From contig NZ_JXXU01000023.1 in assembly GCF_000967495.1 (NCBI RefSeq), positions 1 through 64,000 on the forward strand: 64,000 nucleotides of DNA, written 5' to 3'. The notes under the pieces are model-generated. The model was given only the letters and a program-made list of their open reading frames with translations. It was not told where the DNA came from and searched no databases. Shown here in pieces: positions 18,327 to 28,456 of this stretch. Position numbers and translations under genes: made by a program. This DNA is from Vibrio neptunius (GTDB lineage: Bacteria; Pseudomonadota; Gammaproteobacteria; Enterobacterales; Vibrionaceae). The first letter of the stretch is position 1. Every line of letters starts with the position of its first letter.

Positions 18327-19316
18327 ATGTCCAACAACATAACAATCTCTATCCCCTCTTCATCTGGGGAGCAACAGTTTCACCTGTCAAGAAAAGCCCT
18401 TCTTATTGCTATTGTAGGTTCAATCAGTGTGATTGCCCTCAGTGCGACTGCCACTTATTACAGCTGGCAGCAGCAGGATTCTTCCCGAGCCCAAGTCGTT
18501 CAACTGCGTAATCAACTTGCTCAAGCCGAGCAACAATACCAACAGCAGGTCAATGAAACCCATACTTTGTCTCAAGAACTGGAAGAGAAGCGCGACCAAA
18601 TCCATACCCTAGGCAAGCGAGTTTATGATGTGGAGTCAGTACTTGGTCTTGCTGACGATACACAGGCTGAAAAGTACAACTTGGCGAATCGTATTGATGC
18701 CGCAGCGGTCGATTCTGCCGTGCGAGCCACCATGTTTCGCATGATCCCGAACGATACGCCGATGAACTATCTGCGCATCTCTTCACCTTATGGACGACGG
18801 ATTAATCCAATCACAGGCAAACGTCACACTCATACGGGTATCGATTTGACCTGTAAACGCGGCGAAGCGATTTACGCCCCAGCCGATGGCGTTGTGGAGA
18901 CAGTTCGACCAAGCTCAAAAGGCTTTGGCAACTTCCTGACTTTGAGACATTCGTTTGGCTTTATGAGCTCATACGCCCACCTAGCGAAATTTAAAGTGCG
19001 CAGTGGTCAGTTTGTGAGTAAGGGAGAACTGATTGGGACATGTGGTAATTCTGGAAACTCGACCGGACCTCATCTTCATTATGAGATTCGATTTCTTGGC
19101 CGAGCGCTCAACCCTCAATATACCATGGATTGGACACCGGAGAACTTTAACTATTTGTTTGAAAAAGAGAAAAACGTGAAATGGGCGCCTTTGGTTGAAT
19201 TGATTGACAATACGGTCAGATTACAGGTCAACCTCACTAACCATCCTTATCAGGATGCACCGGTAAATACGGTAAAGCGTGACAAAAACCTATCCGATAC
19301 TCTCACCATACAATAA
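18327..19316 (+). CDS. Membrane-anchored M23 (LytM-type) endopeptidase
   Basis: Probable zinc endopeptidase cleaving peptidoglycan crosslinks in the periplasm. A TM helix at about 28-48 anchors it, a Gln-rich coiled coil follows (about 55-105), then the M23 domain (about 150-265) with Zn ligands in the HxxxD motif (HTGID) and in HLHYE. All catalytic residues look intact, so it should be an active enzyme rather than an EnvC-type activator. The PilZ gene 9 bp upstream suggests c-di-GMP-linked control, an inference. It ends in a terminator shared with convergent tyrA. Confidence 0.88.
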   Translation: MSNNITISIPSSSGEQQFHLSRKALLIAIVGSISVIALSATATYYSWQQQDSSRAQVVQLRNQLAQAEQQYQQQVNETHTLSQELEEKRDQIHTLGKRVYDVESVLGLADDTQAEKYNLANRIDAAAVDSAVRATMFRMIPNDTPMNYLRISSPYGRRINPITGKRHTHTGIDLTCKRGEAIYAPADGVVETVRPSSKGFGNFLTLRHSFGFMSSYAHLAKFKVRSGQFVSKGELIGTCGNSGNSTGPHLHYEIRFLGRALNPQYTMDWTPENFNYLFEKEKNVKWAPLVELIDNTVRLQVNLTNHPYQDAPVNTVKRDKNLSDTLTIQ

Positions 19317-19317
19317 A

Positions 19318-19340
19318 AAGAGCTGCTTAAAGCAGCTCTT
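19318..19340. terminator. Bidirectional terminator between M23 gene and tyrA
   Basis: AAGAGCTGC and GCAGCTCTT form a 9-bp stem with a 5-nt loop and A/T runs on both sides, between convergent genes. Confidence 0.8.
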
Positions 19341-19365
19341 AAAACATCAAATTAGTAATGATATG

Positions 19366-20493
19366 TTAGCTACGATGGATGGAATCATTCGCCTGCTTCA
19401 GTAGATTCTGGCTTTCATGCATAAACTGCTGAGAATAGTCACCAAACCATTCGCTTACTTTATTGAAGCTTGTGACAAACGCTTGCTTATCTTTACCATC
19501 TAACACTTTCAGTGCTTCGCCAAAACATTGATGGAAGCGCTTTATCATATCGATGTTTTCTTCAGAAGAAAGGATAATATCACCGTATAAGTTCGGATCC
19601 TGACCGAAAAGGCGCCCCACCATCGCCAACTCCAACCGATAGATTGGTGAGCTTAGTTTCAACAGTTTATCAATATTTGGGTTCTCACGGCTCAAATGCA
19701 GGCCGTAAGCAAAAGACGTAAAGTGGCGTAACGCCTGTATCAAAGTCATCCCGTGATCGTGCTCTGAGGCATCAATCTGGCACAAACTCGCTCCCCAAAT
19801 AGAGAACTGTTTCAGTAACCACTGGTAGTGTTCTTCACCACGACCATCGCAGTAAACAATGACCTGCTTAGCTAAGCTCGGCACATCAGGGCCAAACATT
19901 GGATGCAGTCCGACAACGGGTCCTTGATGCACATTGAGCATACTTTGCAGCGGTTTAGATTTGATCGAGGTTAAATCACACAAAATGCAATCTTTTGGCA
20001 GTTTGCCTAGCTTCTCAATCACACCCTGAGTCAGATGAATCGGAACAGTAACTACCACTAGACCTGCGTCCACCAGCATTTCATCCGCTTTATCCCAGTC
20101 TTTACTGCCAAGTACTTTGACATCATAACCAGATAGTTTGAACATTCGACCAAACAAACCACCCAGTTGGCCATTACCACCTACAACCACCACAGACCGC
20201 AATTCTGGATTCAAACACTTAAAGCCAGAATCGTTCTCACTCGCGTATGACTCACGCATGGTACGACGAAGAATGTCTTCAATCAGCTGAGGCGGTACGC
20301 CTTTCTTTTCCGCTTCTTCGCGACGTGACGCTAACATGGCCGCTTCACGATCTGGTGCATAAATCGGCAGACCGTGTTCGCTTTTTACGTCACCAACTTT
20401 CTCTACCAGAGACAGTCGTTGTGCCAATAAATCCAGAATTTGTTTGTCTACTGCGTCAATTTGATCACGCAATTCATTCAATTCTACGGCCAT
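19366..20493 (-). CDS. tyrA: Bifunctional chorismate mutase / prephenate dehydrogenase (T-protein)
   Basis: Tyrosine branch of aromatic synthesis: chorismate to prephenate to 4-hydroxyphenylpyruvate. The N-terminal AroQ chorismate mutase (about 1-90, [20 protein letters not shown]) is fused to an NAD-dependent dehydrogenase domain with the nucleotide-binding loop [16 protein letters not shown] and LHPMFGPD. The 375 residues compare with 373 in E. coli. It lies 22 bp downstream of aroF, giving the classical aroF-tyrA operon controlled by TyrR boxes upstream of aroF. Confidence 0.97.
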   Translation of the reverse strand: MAVELNELRDQIDAVDKQILDLLAQRLSLVEKVGDVKSEHGLPIYAPDREAAMLASRREEAEKKGVPPQLIEDILRRTMRESYASENDSGFKCLNPELRSVVVVGGNGQLGGLFGRMFKLSGYDVKVLGSKDWDKADEMLVDAGLVVVTVPIHLTQGVIEKLGKLPKDCILCDLTSIKSKPLQSMLNVHQGPVVGLHPMFGPDVPSLAKQVIVYCDGRGEEHYQWLLKQFSIWGASLCQIDASEHDHGMTLIQALRHFTSFAYGLHLSRENPNIDKLLKLSSPIYRLELAMVGRLFGQDPNLYGDIILSSEENIDMIKRFHQCFGEALKVLDGKDKQAFVTSFNKVSEWFGDYSQQFMHESQNLLKQANDSIHRS

Positions 20494-20515
20494 GATGTTC
20501 CTTGTTACTCTTTTC

Positions 20516-21589
20516 TTAACCTTTCAGACGATCTTCCAAGAATGGGACCAGTTCTGAGTGTGCATGACGCAATAGTGCCTCAGTTGTATCCCAATTGATA
20601 CAGGCATCGGTAATTGAAACACCATATTCCATTTCGTTGAGAGGAATATCGGATGGCTGATTACCTTCATTAATATGACTCTCAATCATCAGGCCAATAA
20701 TCGATTTGTTGCCTTCACGAATTTGGTGAATTACATCTTCAGCAACCAAAGGTTGGCGGCGGAAGTCTTTACGCGAGTTAGCATGGCTACAATCGACCAT
20801 CAGAGAGGCATCCAGACCAGCTTTTGCCATATCCTGTTCACACTCAGTGACTGACACTGAATCGTAGTTAGTTTGTTTACCACCACGCAGAATAACGTGA
20901 CCATTTGGGTTACCTTGAGTGGTCAGTAGCGCTACCTGACCTTCACGGCTGATACCCATGAAGCGGTGGCTTGAAGACGCTGCCTGCATCGCATTGATGG
21001 CTGTTGCCAAGCTTCCATCAGTACCATTCTTAAAGCCAATCGGCATAGATAGACCACTCGCCATTTCACGGTGAGTCTGAGATTCTGTCGTACGTGCACC
21101 AATTGCTGCCCAGCTGAATGTATCCGCTAGGTATTGAGGGCTGATAGGATCCAGCGCTTCAGTCGCCAGTGGAATCTCCATCTCTGCTAGTTCAACTAGC
21201 AGTTTTCGCCCTACGTGCAGACCGTGCTCGATATCGAAAGTACCGTCTAGGTGTGGGTCATTAATCAAACCTTTCCAACCCACTGTGGTACGTGGTTTCT
21301 CGAAGTAGACGCGCATAACAATGTAAAGCTGGTCGCTGAGCTGCTCAGACAATGCTTTAAGACGCTTAGCGTACTCTTTCGCTGCGTCCAGATCGTGAAT
21401 TGAGCAAGGACCACATACAACCAATAGGCGATGATCTTTTTTATGAATAATGTTAGCGATAGTCTGACGAGACTCCTGAATAAAACGACGAGCGTTATCA
21501 CTCAGCGGTATCTTGGCTTTCAGCTCTTCAGGTGTAATTAGAACTTGTTCTTCACTAATATTAATGTTGCTCAATTCGCTTTTTTGCAT
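20516..21589 (-). CDS. aroF: 3-deoxy-D-arabino-heptulosonate-7-phosphate synthase (AroF type)
   Basis: First committed step of the shikimate pathway, condensing PEP with erythrose-4-phosphate. Class I DAHP synthase of 357 residues with [10 protein letters not shown] (metal-binding Cys), [18 protein letters not shown] and GFKNGTDG. The operon with tyrA and the TyrR boxes upstream argue for the Tyr-sensitive AroF isozyme rather than AroG or AroH. The start is at MQKSELSN. The 5' region has a TyrR box within 11-28 bp of the start codon. Confidence 0.94.
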   Translation of the reverse strand: MQKSELSNINISEEQVLITPEELKAKIPLSDNARRFIQESRQTIANIIHKKDHRLLVVCGPCSIHDLDAAKEYAKRLKALSEQLSDQLYIVMRVYFEKPRTTVGWKGLINDPHLDGTFDIEHGLHVGRKLLVELAEMEIPLATEALDPISPQYLADTFSWAAIGARTTESQTHREMASGLSMPIGFKNGTDGSLATAINAMQAASSSHRFMGISREGQVALLTTQGNPNGHVILRGGKQTNYDSVSVTECEQDMAKAGLDASLMVDCSHANSRKDFRRQPLVAEDVIHQIREGNKSIIGLMIESHINEGNQPSDIPLNEMEYGVSITDACINWDTTEALLRHAHSELVPFLEDRLKG

Positions 21590-21599
21590 AACTCAAACC

Positions 21600-21617
21600 T
21601 GTATATATTTTTTTACA
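21600..21617 (-). promoter_or_regulatory. TyrR box 1 upstream of aroF-tyrA
   Basis: TGTATATATTTTTTTACA matches the TyrR consensus TGTAAA-N6-TTTACA at 11 of 12 defined positions. It lies 11-28 bp before the aroF start codon, where bound TyrR would block transcription. Confidence 0.7.
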
Positions 21618-21685
21618 CCCAATTTTAATCATCTTTACCGGGCTGGATTAATCATAAAATAACAGCCTAAAAACAAATTTCAAGC

Positions 21686-21724
21686 TGTACATATAAAAAA
21701 ACACACCGTAAACATTTATATACA
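21686..21724 (-). promoter_or_regulatory. Paired TyrR boxes upstream of aroF-tyrA
   Basis: Two boxes sit 21 bp apart centre to centre: a weak one, TGTACATATAAAAAAACA (21686-21703), and a strong one, CGTAAACATTTATATACA (21707-21724), which reads TGTATA-N6-TTTACG on the other strand. A strong and weak box on the same helix face is the usual TyrR-hexamer repression layout with tyrosine. E. coli aroF also has three boxes. Confidence 0.65.
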
Positions 21725-21828
21725 CAATTATAGTTTGAGCTAGTTAGTTGAAAAACTTCGACTCATGCATGTTTTCTTCAACTTATCTTTTCTAAAATAA
21801 GCCTATAGCCCAGCATATTATTTCACTC

Positions 21829-23505
21829 ATGGATCTCATTCTTTCCTTACTTCAGCAAATGTGTGTCTACTTAGTCCTTGCTTATATGCTAAGTAAAACC
21901 CCTATTTTCCTGCCATTGCTGAGTATCTCTAATCGCCTAACGCACAAACTCAGTGTCTACGTCCTGTTTTCCCTATTCTGTGTTATGGGCACGTACTTCG
22001 GCTTACAGATCAATGATGCGATTGCCAATACCCGTGCCATCGGAGCCGTGATGGGAGGATTATTTGGTGGGCCTATAGTTGGCTTCTTTGTCGGGTTAAC
22101 CGGTGGTTTGCATCGTTACTCGCTTGGCGGGTTTACCGATCTTGCTTGTGCTATCTCGACCACCGCAGAAGGCCTGATAGGTGGTTTATTACACACTTAT
22201 CTGCTCAGGCGAGGGAAAGGTGCCCAACTGTTCAACCCAAGCGTAGTATTTGCGGTCACCTTGGTAGCGGAAATCGCCCAGATGGCGATCATTCTGATCG
22301 TCGCTAAGCCCTTTGATCAGGCGTATTCATTAGTCTCTGCGATTGCTGCCCCAATGATCATCGCGAACTCCGTTGGCGCAGCGCTGTTTATGAGCATACT
22401 GCAGGATCGAAAAACTATCTTTGAAGAGTATTCCGCCACCTTCTCACGCCGGGCATTGAATATCGCCGAACGGTCAGTTGGTATCCTCGTTTCTGGTTTC
22501 ACCACGAAAAATGCGGAGAAGATTGCTCGAATCGTTTACGAAGAAACAAATGTGGGTGCCGTGTCGATCACTGACAATGAGAAAATCCTCGCCTTTGTCG
22601 GCATTGGTGACGATCACCATGAGCCGGAAACACCGATCTCTTCGCAAAGTACACTCGATGCCATCTCACGTAATGACATTATCTACCTCGACGGCAAAGA
22701 CAAACCTTATCAGTGTTCAATCTCAAAAAGTTGCAAACTGGGTTCCGCACTAATTATTCCTTTGCACTCAGGAGATAAAGTAATTGGCACCATTAAGCTG
22801 TACGAGCCGAAACGTAAGCTGTTTTCGACCATCAATATGTCGATGGCCGAAGGGATAGCGCAGTTGCTTTCCAGTCAGATCCTATTTGGTGACTACCAAC
22901 AGAAACGCACGTTACTCTCTCAAGCAGAGATAAAATTGCTGCATGCGCAGGTAAATCCACATTTTCTGTTTAACGCGCTGAACACCATCAGTGCCGTCAT
23001 TCGTCGCGACCCTCCTAAAGCTCGTGAGCTGATTCAGCACTTGTCACATTTCTTCCGCAGTAACCTCAAACAAAACGTAGAAACAGTAACTCTTAAGGAA
23101 GAATTAGCGCACGTTAACGCTTATCTTACCATCGAGAAAGCACGTTTTACCGACCGATTAGAAGTGGACATTGATATTGATACCGCATTGCTGGAGCGTA
23201 AGCTGCCGACCTTTACCCTACAACCTTTGGTAGAGAACGCCATTAAACATGGCATATCAAACCTACTGGAGGGAGGAAAGATCCGCATTTACAGCCAGAA
23301 GCTTGAGCTGGGTTATCAGCTGTGTGTAGAAGATAACGCAGGCAGTTACACACCACCAGCCAATAATCATCAGGGGCTAGGGATGCAAATTGTCGATAAG
23401 CGGTTGACCAATAAGTTTGGTCAGATGGCATCACTGTCTATCGACGTAACACCAAACCAACTGACGAGAATGAGCTTCCTCATTCCGGAAAAGACAATGG
23501 GTTAG
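21829..23505 (+). CDS. btsS: LytS/BtsS-family sensor histidine kinase
   Basis: Membrane sensor kinase of 558 residues. An N-terminal 5TM-LYT domain (about 5-200, with VMGGLFGGPIVGFFVG and TGGLHRYSLGGFTD) precedes a GAF domain (about 215-350) and a His-kinase domain with the phosphoacceptor His in NPHFLFNALNTISAVIRR, then an HATPase (VENAIKHGIS). E. coli BtsS (YehU) senses extracellular pyruvate. It ends 9 bp before its LytTR regulator gene. A BtsR-like operator before the CstA-type transporter at 28457 supports the BtsS rather than LytS assignment. Confidence 0.85.
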   Translation: MDLILSLLQQMCVYLVLAYMLSKTPIFLPLLSISNRLTHKLSVYVLFSLFCVMGTYFGLQINDAIANTRAIGAVMGGLFGGPIVGFFVGLTGGLHRYSLGGFTDLACAISTTAEGLIGGLLHTYLLRRGKGAQLFNPSVVFAVTLVAEIAQMAIILIVAKPFDQAYSLVSAIAAPMIIANSVGAALFMSILQDRKTIFEEYSATFSRRALNIAERSVGILVSGFTTKNAEKIARIVYEETNVGAVSITDNEKILAFVGIGDDHHEPETPISSQSTLDAISRNDIIYLDGKDKPYQCSISKSCKLGSALIIPLHSGDKVIGTIKLYEPKRKLFSTINMSMAEGIAQLLSSQILFGDYQQKRTLLSQAEIKLLHAQVNPHFLFNALNTISAVIRRDPPKARELIQHLSHFFRSNLKQNVETVTLKEELAHVNAYLTIEKARFTDRLEVDIDIDTALLERKLPTFTLQPLVENAIKHGISNLLEGGKIRIYSQKLELGYQLCVEDNAGSYTPPANNHQGLGMQIVDKRLTNKFGQMASLSIDVTPNQLTRMSFLIPEKTMG

Positions 23506-23514
23506 GACACGGAT

Positions 23515-24237
23515 ATGATTTCTGCTTTAGTCATAGATGACGAACTGTTTGCGCGTGAAGAGTTGACCGAACTGCTTGAAGAATCAGGCAAAATCACTGT
23601 GATAGATCAGGCCAGTAATGCAATTGAAGGCCTGAAAAAGATTAACCAGCTAAAACCCGATGTGGTCTTTCTCGATATTCAGATGCCACAAATCACCGGC
23701 ATTGAGCTACTCGGGATGCTTGACCCGGAAACCATGCCAAAGGTTGTATTTGTCACCGCCTACGATGAATTTGCTATTCAGGCGTTTGAAGACAACGCAT
23801 TCGATTACTTATTGAAACCGGTAGATATCTGTCGGTTGGACAAAACCATCAAACGCCTTCTTAAGTCAGCCAACAGTCACACTCAGGAGCAAGTCGCAGC
23901 AATCACCCCATCCAGCCTAGATCAAGTACCTTGTATTGGCTTGAATCGGATTGTCATCATTCCGACGCAAGATGTGGAGTTTGCTTACAGTGATATCAGT
24001 GGTGTTCATGTCCAGACAGGAGGCCAGAAAGCCACATCTCAACTGACACTCAAAATACTCGAAGAAAAAACACCTCTGGTGCGCTGCCACCGTCAGTTTC
24101 TGGTTAACATAAAAGCGATTAAAGAAATCAAATTGCTAGAAAATGGATTAGCAGAAATTATCACTGTCAGTGATCAACCGATTCCTGTCAGCCGTCGGTA
24201 CCTGAAAACACTGAAAGAAATGCTTGGCTTCCATTAA
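23515..24237 (+). CDS. btsR: LytTR response regulator (BtsR-like)
   Basis: Response regulator of 240 residues. The receiver domain (1-115) has acidic DD at 9-10, the phospho-Asp in VVFLDIQMPQ (about residue 55) and Lys in YLLKPVD. A LytTR DNA-binding domain (about 135-238) has LVRCHRQFLVNIKAIKEI and PVSRRYLKTLKE. It is cotranscribed with the kinase gene. The E. coli homologue BtsR (YehT) activates the pyruvate transporter gene btsT, and a matching direct repeat is present upstream of the transporter gene in this window. Confidence 0.87.
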   Translation: MISALVIDDELFAREELTELLEESGKITVIDQASNAIEGLKKINQLKPDVVFLDIQMPQITGIELLGMLDPETMPKVVFVTAYDEFAIQAFEDNAFDYLLKPVDICRLDKTIKRLLKSANSHTQEQVAAITPSSLDQVPCIGLNRIVIIPTQDVEFAYSDISGVHVQTGGQKATSQLTLKILEEKTPLVRCHRQFLVNIKAIKEIKLLENGLAEIITVSDQPIPVSRRYLKTLKEMLGFH

Positions 24238-24263
24238 AAAGAGCCGCAACTGCGGCTCTTTTT
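24236..24263. terminator. Terminator after btsR (bidirectional)
   Basis: AAAAAGAGCCGCA and TGCGGCTCTTTTT form a 13-bp stem with a 2-nt gap between convergent btsR and nagZ. Confidence 0.85.
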
Positions 24264-24281
24264 TACTCATTACTTTTCAAC

Positions 24282-25265
24282 TCATCCAACAACACGTTTC
24301 ATCGCTTCGGATGTCAGCTTCCACTCATCACTACTGCGCAACTCAGACAAGGTAAACGACTGTTTCTTCAATAATGCGGTCGCTTGTGGCGTTTCCATCA
24401 CTGGTAGGTTGTCCAACACTTCAATCTGCGCATCACGCTTATTGCATACCAACACCATGTCACAACCCGATACCAGAGACTGATGCGCACGTTCAGCTGG
24501 CCCCCCCATCACAGACGCACCTTCCATCGTCAAATCATCAGAGAAAATAATGCCATTGAAGCCCAACTGTTTTCTTAACACAGCCTTGAGCCAAAATTCA
24601 GAGCCGCTGGCTGGCTGATCGTCGTAATAAGGGAAAACCACATGCGCCGGCATCATCGCATCCAGTAATCCTGCCTCAATCTGAGCTTTAAAAATCGCCA
24701 TATCCTGTTCAAGGATAGTGTCTCGCTGATCGTAGGGCGTTTCCAAGTGAGAATCCGCAATCACACCACCATGACCGGGGAAATGTTTGCCCGTCGTTGC
24801 CATGCCAACCGCTTTCATACCGCGCATGTAAGCATTGCTGTGACGGATGATACTATCAACATCTTCGCCAAATGAACGGCTACCAATCGCCTTACATTCA
24901 TGACCTTTATCCAGCACTGGAGCGAAGCTCAGATCAATATCGTGAGCCATTAGTTCCGCTGCCATTAGCCAACCACCTTGCTGCGCCAGCTTTTCTCCAT
25001 TCGCTTGCTTGGCATAAGATTCTGCCGCAGGGATAAGTGAGAAACCTTCTTTGAAGCGTTGAACTCGACCACCTTCTTGATCAACGCCAATAAGAATCGG
25101 ACGTTTAGCAGCCTGGCGAATGGATTGGTTCAAGGCGAGTAACTGTTCATTGTCGTGATAGTTGCGAGTAAACAGAATCACGCCCCCGACGGTTGGGTGT
25201 TCAAGAATTTCTCTATCTTCCGTGGTCAGTTCGCAACCTTCTACATCAACCCATAAAGGTCCCAT
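24282..25265 (-). CDS. nagZ: Beta-N-acetylglucosaminidase NagZ
   Basis: Cytoplasmic family GH3 enzyme that removes GlcNAc from 1,6-anhydro-muropeptides during wall recycling. Key residues: [11 protein letters not shown] and the KHFPGHGG loop carrying the general acid His, and the nucleophile Asp in FSDDLTMEG. Length is 327 residues. I chose the ATG at 25265 (MGPLWVD) because AAGGA is 7 nt upstream. The ATG two codons earlier is too close to it. It follows a 34-codon ORF by 9 bp. The products feed the AnmK/MurQ route encoded 0.5 kb away. Confidence 0.96.
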   Translation of the reverse strand: MGPLWVDVEGCELTTEDREILEHPTVGGVILFTRNYHDNEQLLALNQSIRQAAKRPILIGVDQEGGRVQRFKEGFSLIPAAESYAKQANGEKLAQQGGWLMAAELMAHDIDLSFAPVLDKGHECKAIGSRSFGEDVDSIIRHSNAYMRGMKAVGMATTGKHFPGHGGVIADSHLETPYDQRDTILEQDMAIFKAQIEAGLLDAMMPAHVVFPYYDDQPASGSEFWLKAVLRKQLGFNGIIFSDDLTMEGASVMGGPAERAHQSLVSGCDMVLVCNKRDAQIEVLDNLPVMETPQATALLKKQSFTLSELRSSDEWKLTSEAMKRVVG

Positions 25266-25274
25266 AATCATTCC

Positions 25275-25379
25275 TTACTGTTTCAAAGCCGCAACAGCGG
25301 ATTCACGTTGTTCAATTAATTGGTTAGTGCTTTCTTCCTGCAGAGGTAACAGCGTGCGAATTCGAGCTAAACCTTTCAT
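25275..25379 (-). CDS. Small hypothetical protein, 34 residues, upstream of nagZ
   Basis: The ORF MKGLARIRTLLPLQEESTN...AALKQ has a strong ribosome binding site (GAGGAG, 6 nt before ATG) and ends 9 bp before nagZ. It is rich in Glu, Gln, Arg and Leu, and would form one amphipathic helix. There is no signal peptide or cysteine. A longer reading (63 codons from 25466) has no comparable ribosome site. It may be a real small protein or a leader ORF coupling translation into nagZ. I do not recognise a family. Confidence 0.6.
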   Translation of the reverse strand: MKGLARIRTLLPLQEESTNQLIEQRESAVAALKQ

Positions 25380-25817
25380 ATTCAACTCCTCTATTTGATT
25401 TGCAGTGTACTCAGCCACGTGAAACTGGGGAATAGTTAATCCTGTACGAACGTAAATTTGGAACAAACGAACGCATGAACTGAGAACAGGATCATAGAAT
25501 CGATATGGTTGTTATTTCACCACGCAATGAACTGAGGAATGAATTACCCATATCAGCACGCTGACAAAAGCGATAAATAACTCCCCCTTTAGGCCACACG
25601 TATTAAGTCTGCCCAGTGCGCCATGAGATCCTTAGGCGTCGGCAAAATCATATTGATGAGCTTGTGACAAAGTACAGTGAAAATAATGAGTGAGATATCG
25701 CTTTTTTAGGAAGTTTGGGCGCATACTAGCAACAACATATCGGTGATTAGTTCACGCCAAAAAGGAGGCGCACTGACGGTGCTACTCTATCAGCCGGAGA
25801 ACAGGTGGAAATTCGCA
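25380..25817. other. Divergent intergenic region, nagZ side / anmK
   Basis: A 438-bp gap between divergent units. It should hold both promoters. Near 25761 there is a perfect AAGGAGG, followed after 10 nt by a GTG (25779) in frame with anmK, which could be an alternative anmK start. I see no clear operator, RNA or repeat. Confidence 0.5.
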
Positions 25818-26927
25818 ATGGATAAAGAGCTTTATATTGGCATCATGTCTGGCACCAGTCTAGACGGTATCGATGTCGCCCTAGTAGAGGTAAGGGACGA
25901 GCACATTCAGTTAATCGACCATAGCGATTACCCAATACCTTCGATAATTAAAGAACAAGTACTCGATATTTGTCTCGGCCAACAAACCAACTTAAAGCAG
26001 ATAGGCACACTGGACCATCAGCTGGGGCACTTGTATGCTGATGCAGTGTTAGCCTTACTTGAAAAAACAGGCCACAGTAAGGAGCAGATTACCGCAATCG
26101 GTAACCACGGTCAGACGGTTTTCCATCAACCTACGGGTGAAGCTCCGTTTACTACTCAGCTCGGTGATGCCAATATCATTGCAACGCGAACAGGCATTAC
26201 AACCATTGCCGATTTTAGACGTAAAGATATGGCATTGGGCGGGCAAGGCGCACCACTGGTTCCAGCCTTTCACAGGTCGCTGTTTCAATCAAATGCATCG
26301 AGCACTGTAGTGCTCAATATTGGCGGAATTGCCAACATCTCCGTACTTCGCCCCGATCACCCCGTCATTGGTTATGATACCGGACCGGGAAACATGTTGA
26401 TGGATGCTTGGTGTCACCAGCACCAAGGACAGCCTTTTGATAAAGACGCCTTGTTCGCACAACAAGGCCATATCGATACAGCACTGCTCAACGCTCTACT
26501 TCAAGAGCCTTACCTCGCACAAAAAGCGCCAAAGAGCACAGGTCGAGAGCGATTTAACTTGCCTTGGTTAGAGGCTATTCTAAGCAACCATAACTGCTCT
26601 GCTGAAGATGTTCAGCGAACATTGTGCGAATACACTGCGCAAACCATCAGCTTAGAGGTCGAAAAGTACTCGCTGGGGGAGAAGCCGCAATTATTAGTTT
26701 GTGGCGGTGGCACCTGTAATCCACTGCTGATGAGCCGCCTGAAAGCATTACTTCCAGCATGGTCTGTCGACTCTACAGATTCACAAGGTGTTGATAGTCA
26801 GAACATGGAAGCGATGGCATTTGCTTGGCTTGCCTATCGCCGCATTCACAATCAGCCAAGCAATTTGCCAGAAGTCACCGGAGCGAGCCATCCTGCTTCT
26901 CTTGGTGTGATGTATTTTGTCGATTAA
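25818..26927 (+). CDS. anmK: 1,6-anhydro-N-acetylmuramic acid kinase AnmK
   Basis: Phosphorylates and opens anhydro-MurNAc to MurNAc-6-phosphate, the substrate of MurQ. ASKHA-fold kinase of 369 residues. The ATP site is in YIGIMSGTSLDGIDVALV, and the motifs GNHGQT, DTGPGNMLMDAW and VCGGGTCNP are present. The ATG at 25818 gives the family N-terminus. A GTG at 25779 with a strong AAGGAGG upstream would add 13 residues. It is followed 12 bp later by murQ, so the pair works in sequence. Confidence 0.95.
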   Translation: MDKELYIGIMSGTSLDGIDVALVEVRDEHIQLIDHSDYPIPSIIKEQVLDICLGQQTNLKQIGTLDHQLGHLYADAVLALLEKTGHSKEQITAIGNHGQTVFHQPTGEAPFTTQLGDANIIATRTGITTIADFRRKDMALGGQGAPLVPAFHRSLFQSNASSTVVLNIGGIANISVLRPDHPVIGYDTGPGNMLMDAWCHQHQGQPFDKDALFAQQGHIDTALLNALLQEPYLAQKAPKSTGRERFNLPWLEAILSNHNCSAEDVQRTLCEYTAQTISLEVEKYSLGEKPQLLVCGGGTCNPLLMSRLKALLPAWSVDSTDSQGVDSQNMEAMAFAWLAYRRIHNQPSNLPEVTGASHPASLGVMYFVD

Positions 26928-27863
<936 letters not shown>

Positions 27864-27864
27864 C

Positions 27865-27902
27865 AATAATAAAGGCTTGGTAGATACCAAGCCTTTATTA
27901 TT
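27865..27902. terminator. Bidirectional terminator after murQ
   Basis: AATAATAAAGGCTTGGTA and its complement form an 18-bp perfect stem with a 2-nt gap between convergent murQ and the lipoprotein gene. Confidence 0.85.
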
Positions 27903-28249
27903 TAATATTCGTTCGCATGTTCATCCCAGCCACGCTTCCATTCCATACGAAATTTCTGCGCTTCCGCCGTGCCTTCACACACACCTTCATAATACTGCCC
28001 CGTTAAACCAATCTGATAAGCAAAGTTGGGGTTGCAGTACTCTTGGATTCCTATCAGATAACCTTGCTCATAATCTCCCTGCATCGCACTGCCTAAACTG
28101 GCTAACTCTTTAAAAGAGCGCTGAGAGTGGCCACGAATACCATCTCGATATCCAATCTCATACCAATCGCCTTCGTGAGCCAGTTGCTCAGTACTAGCAG
28201 TACACGCCATTAACGTAGATACCAACATCAGAAAAATGAGTCTTCTCAT
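27902..28249 (-). CDS. DUF2799-type lipoprotein
   Basis: Small predicted lipoprotein (115 residues). Lipobox LMAC is at residues 13-16 and the mature part is WYEIGYRDGIRGHSQ, YEQGYLIGIQEYC and QIGLTGQYYEGVC: repeats of a G-x-x-x-G aromatic pattern seen in DUF2799 proteins. Four cysteines lie beyond the lipobox or at its edge. Function is unknown. It is divergent from the transporter gene at 28457 and convergent with murQ. Confidence 0.8.
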   Translation of the reverse strand: MRRLIFLMLVSTLMACTASTEQLAHEGDWYEIGYRDGIRGHSQRSFKELASLGSAMQGDYEQGYLIGIQEYCNPNFAYQIGLTGQYYEGVCEGTAEAQKFRMEWKRGWDEHANEY

Positions 28250-28346
28250 TGTTTTTCCTTGTTTTTATTGAAGGTCTCTTAATCAAAACACTAAATGCCC
28301 GACTTTGCCACTGAGATGCACTAAAAACCGCTTAACAGTGCCAATT

Positions 28347-28374
28347 ACCACTCAGCCTGCCATATGACCACTCA
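28347..28374 (+). promoter_or_regulatory. BtsR-type operator: direct repeat of ACCACTCA
   Basis: ACCACTCAG occurs twice (28347-28355 and 28367-28375), 20 bp start to start, about 80-110 bp before the transporter start codon. The E. coli BtsR (YehT) motif is a direct repeat of ACC(G/A)CT(C/T)A with a spacer of about 13 bp. The spacer here is 12 bp. Confidence 0.7.
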
Positions 28375-28456
28375 GCTGAGATTTGAATGAGAATAGTCAT
28401 CGAGAAGCGTAACATTGAAACTGAACTTATTAAATCTTGACTAAGGAACAAGTGCT

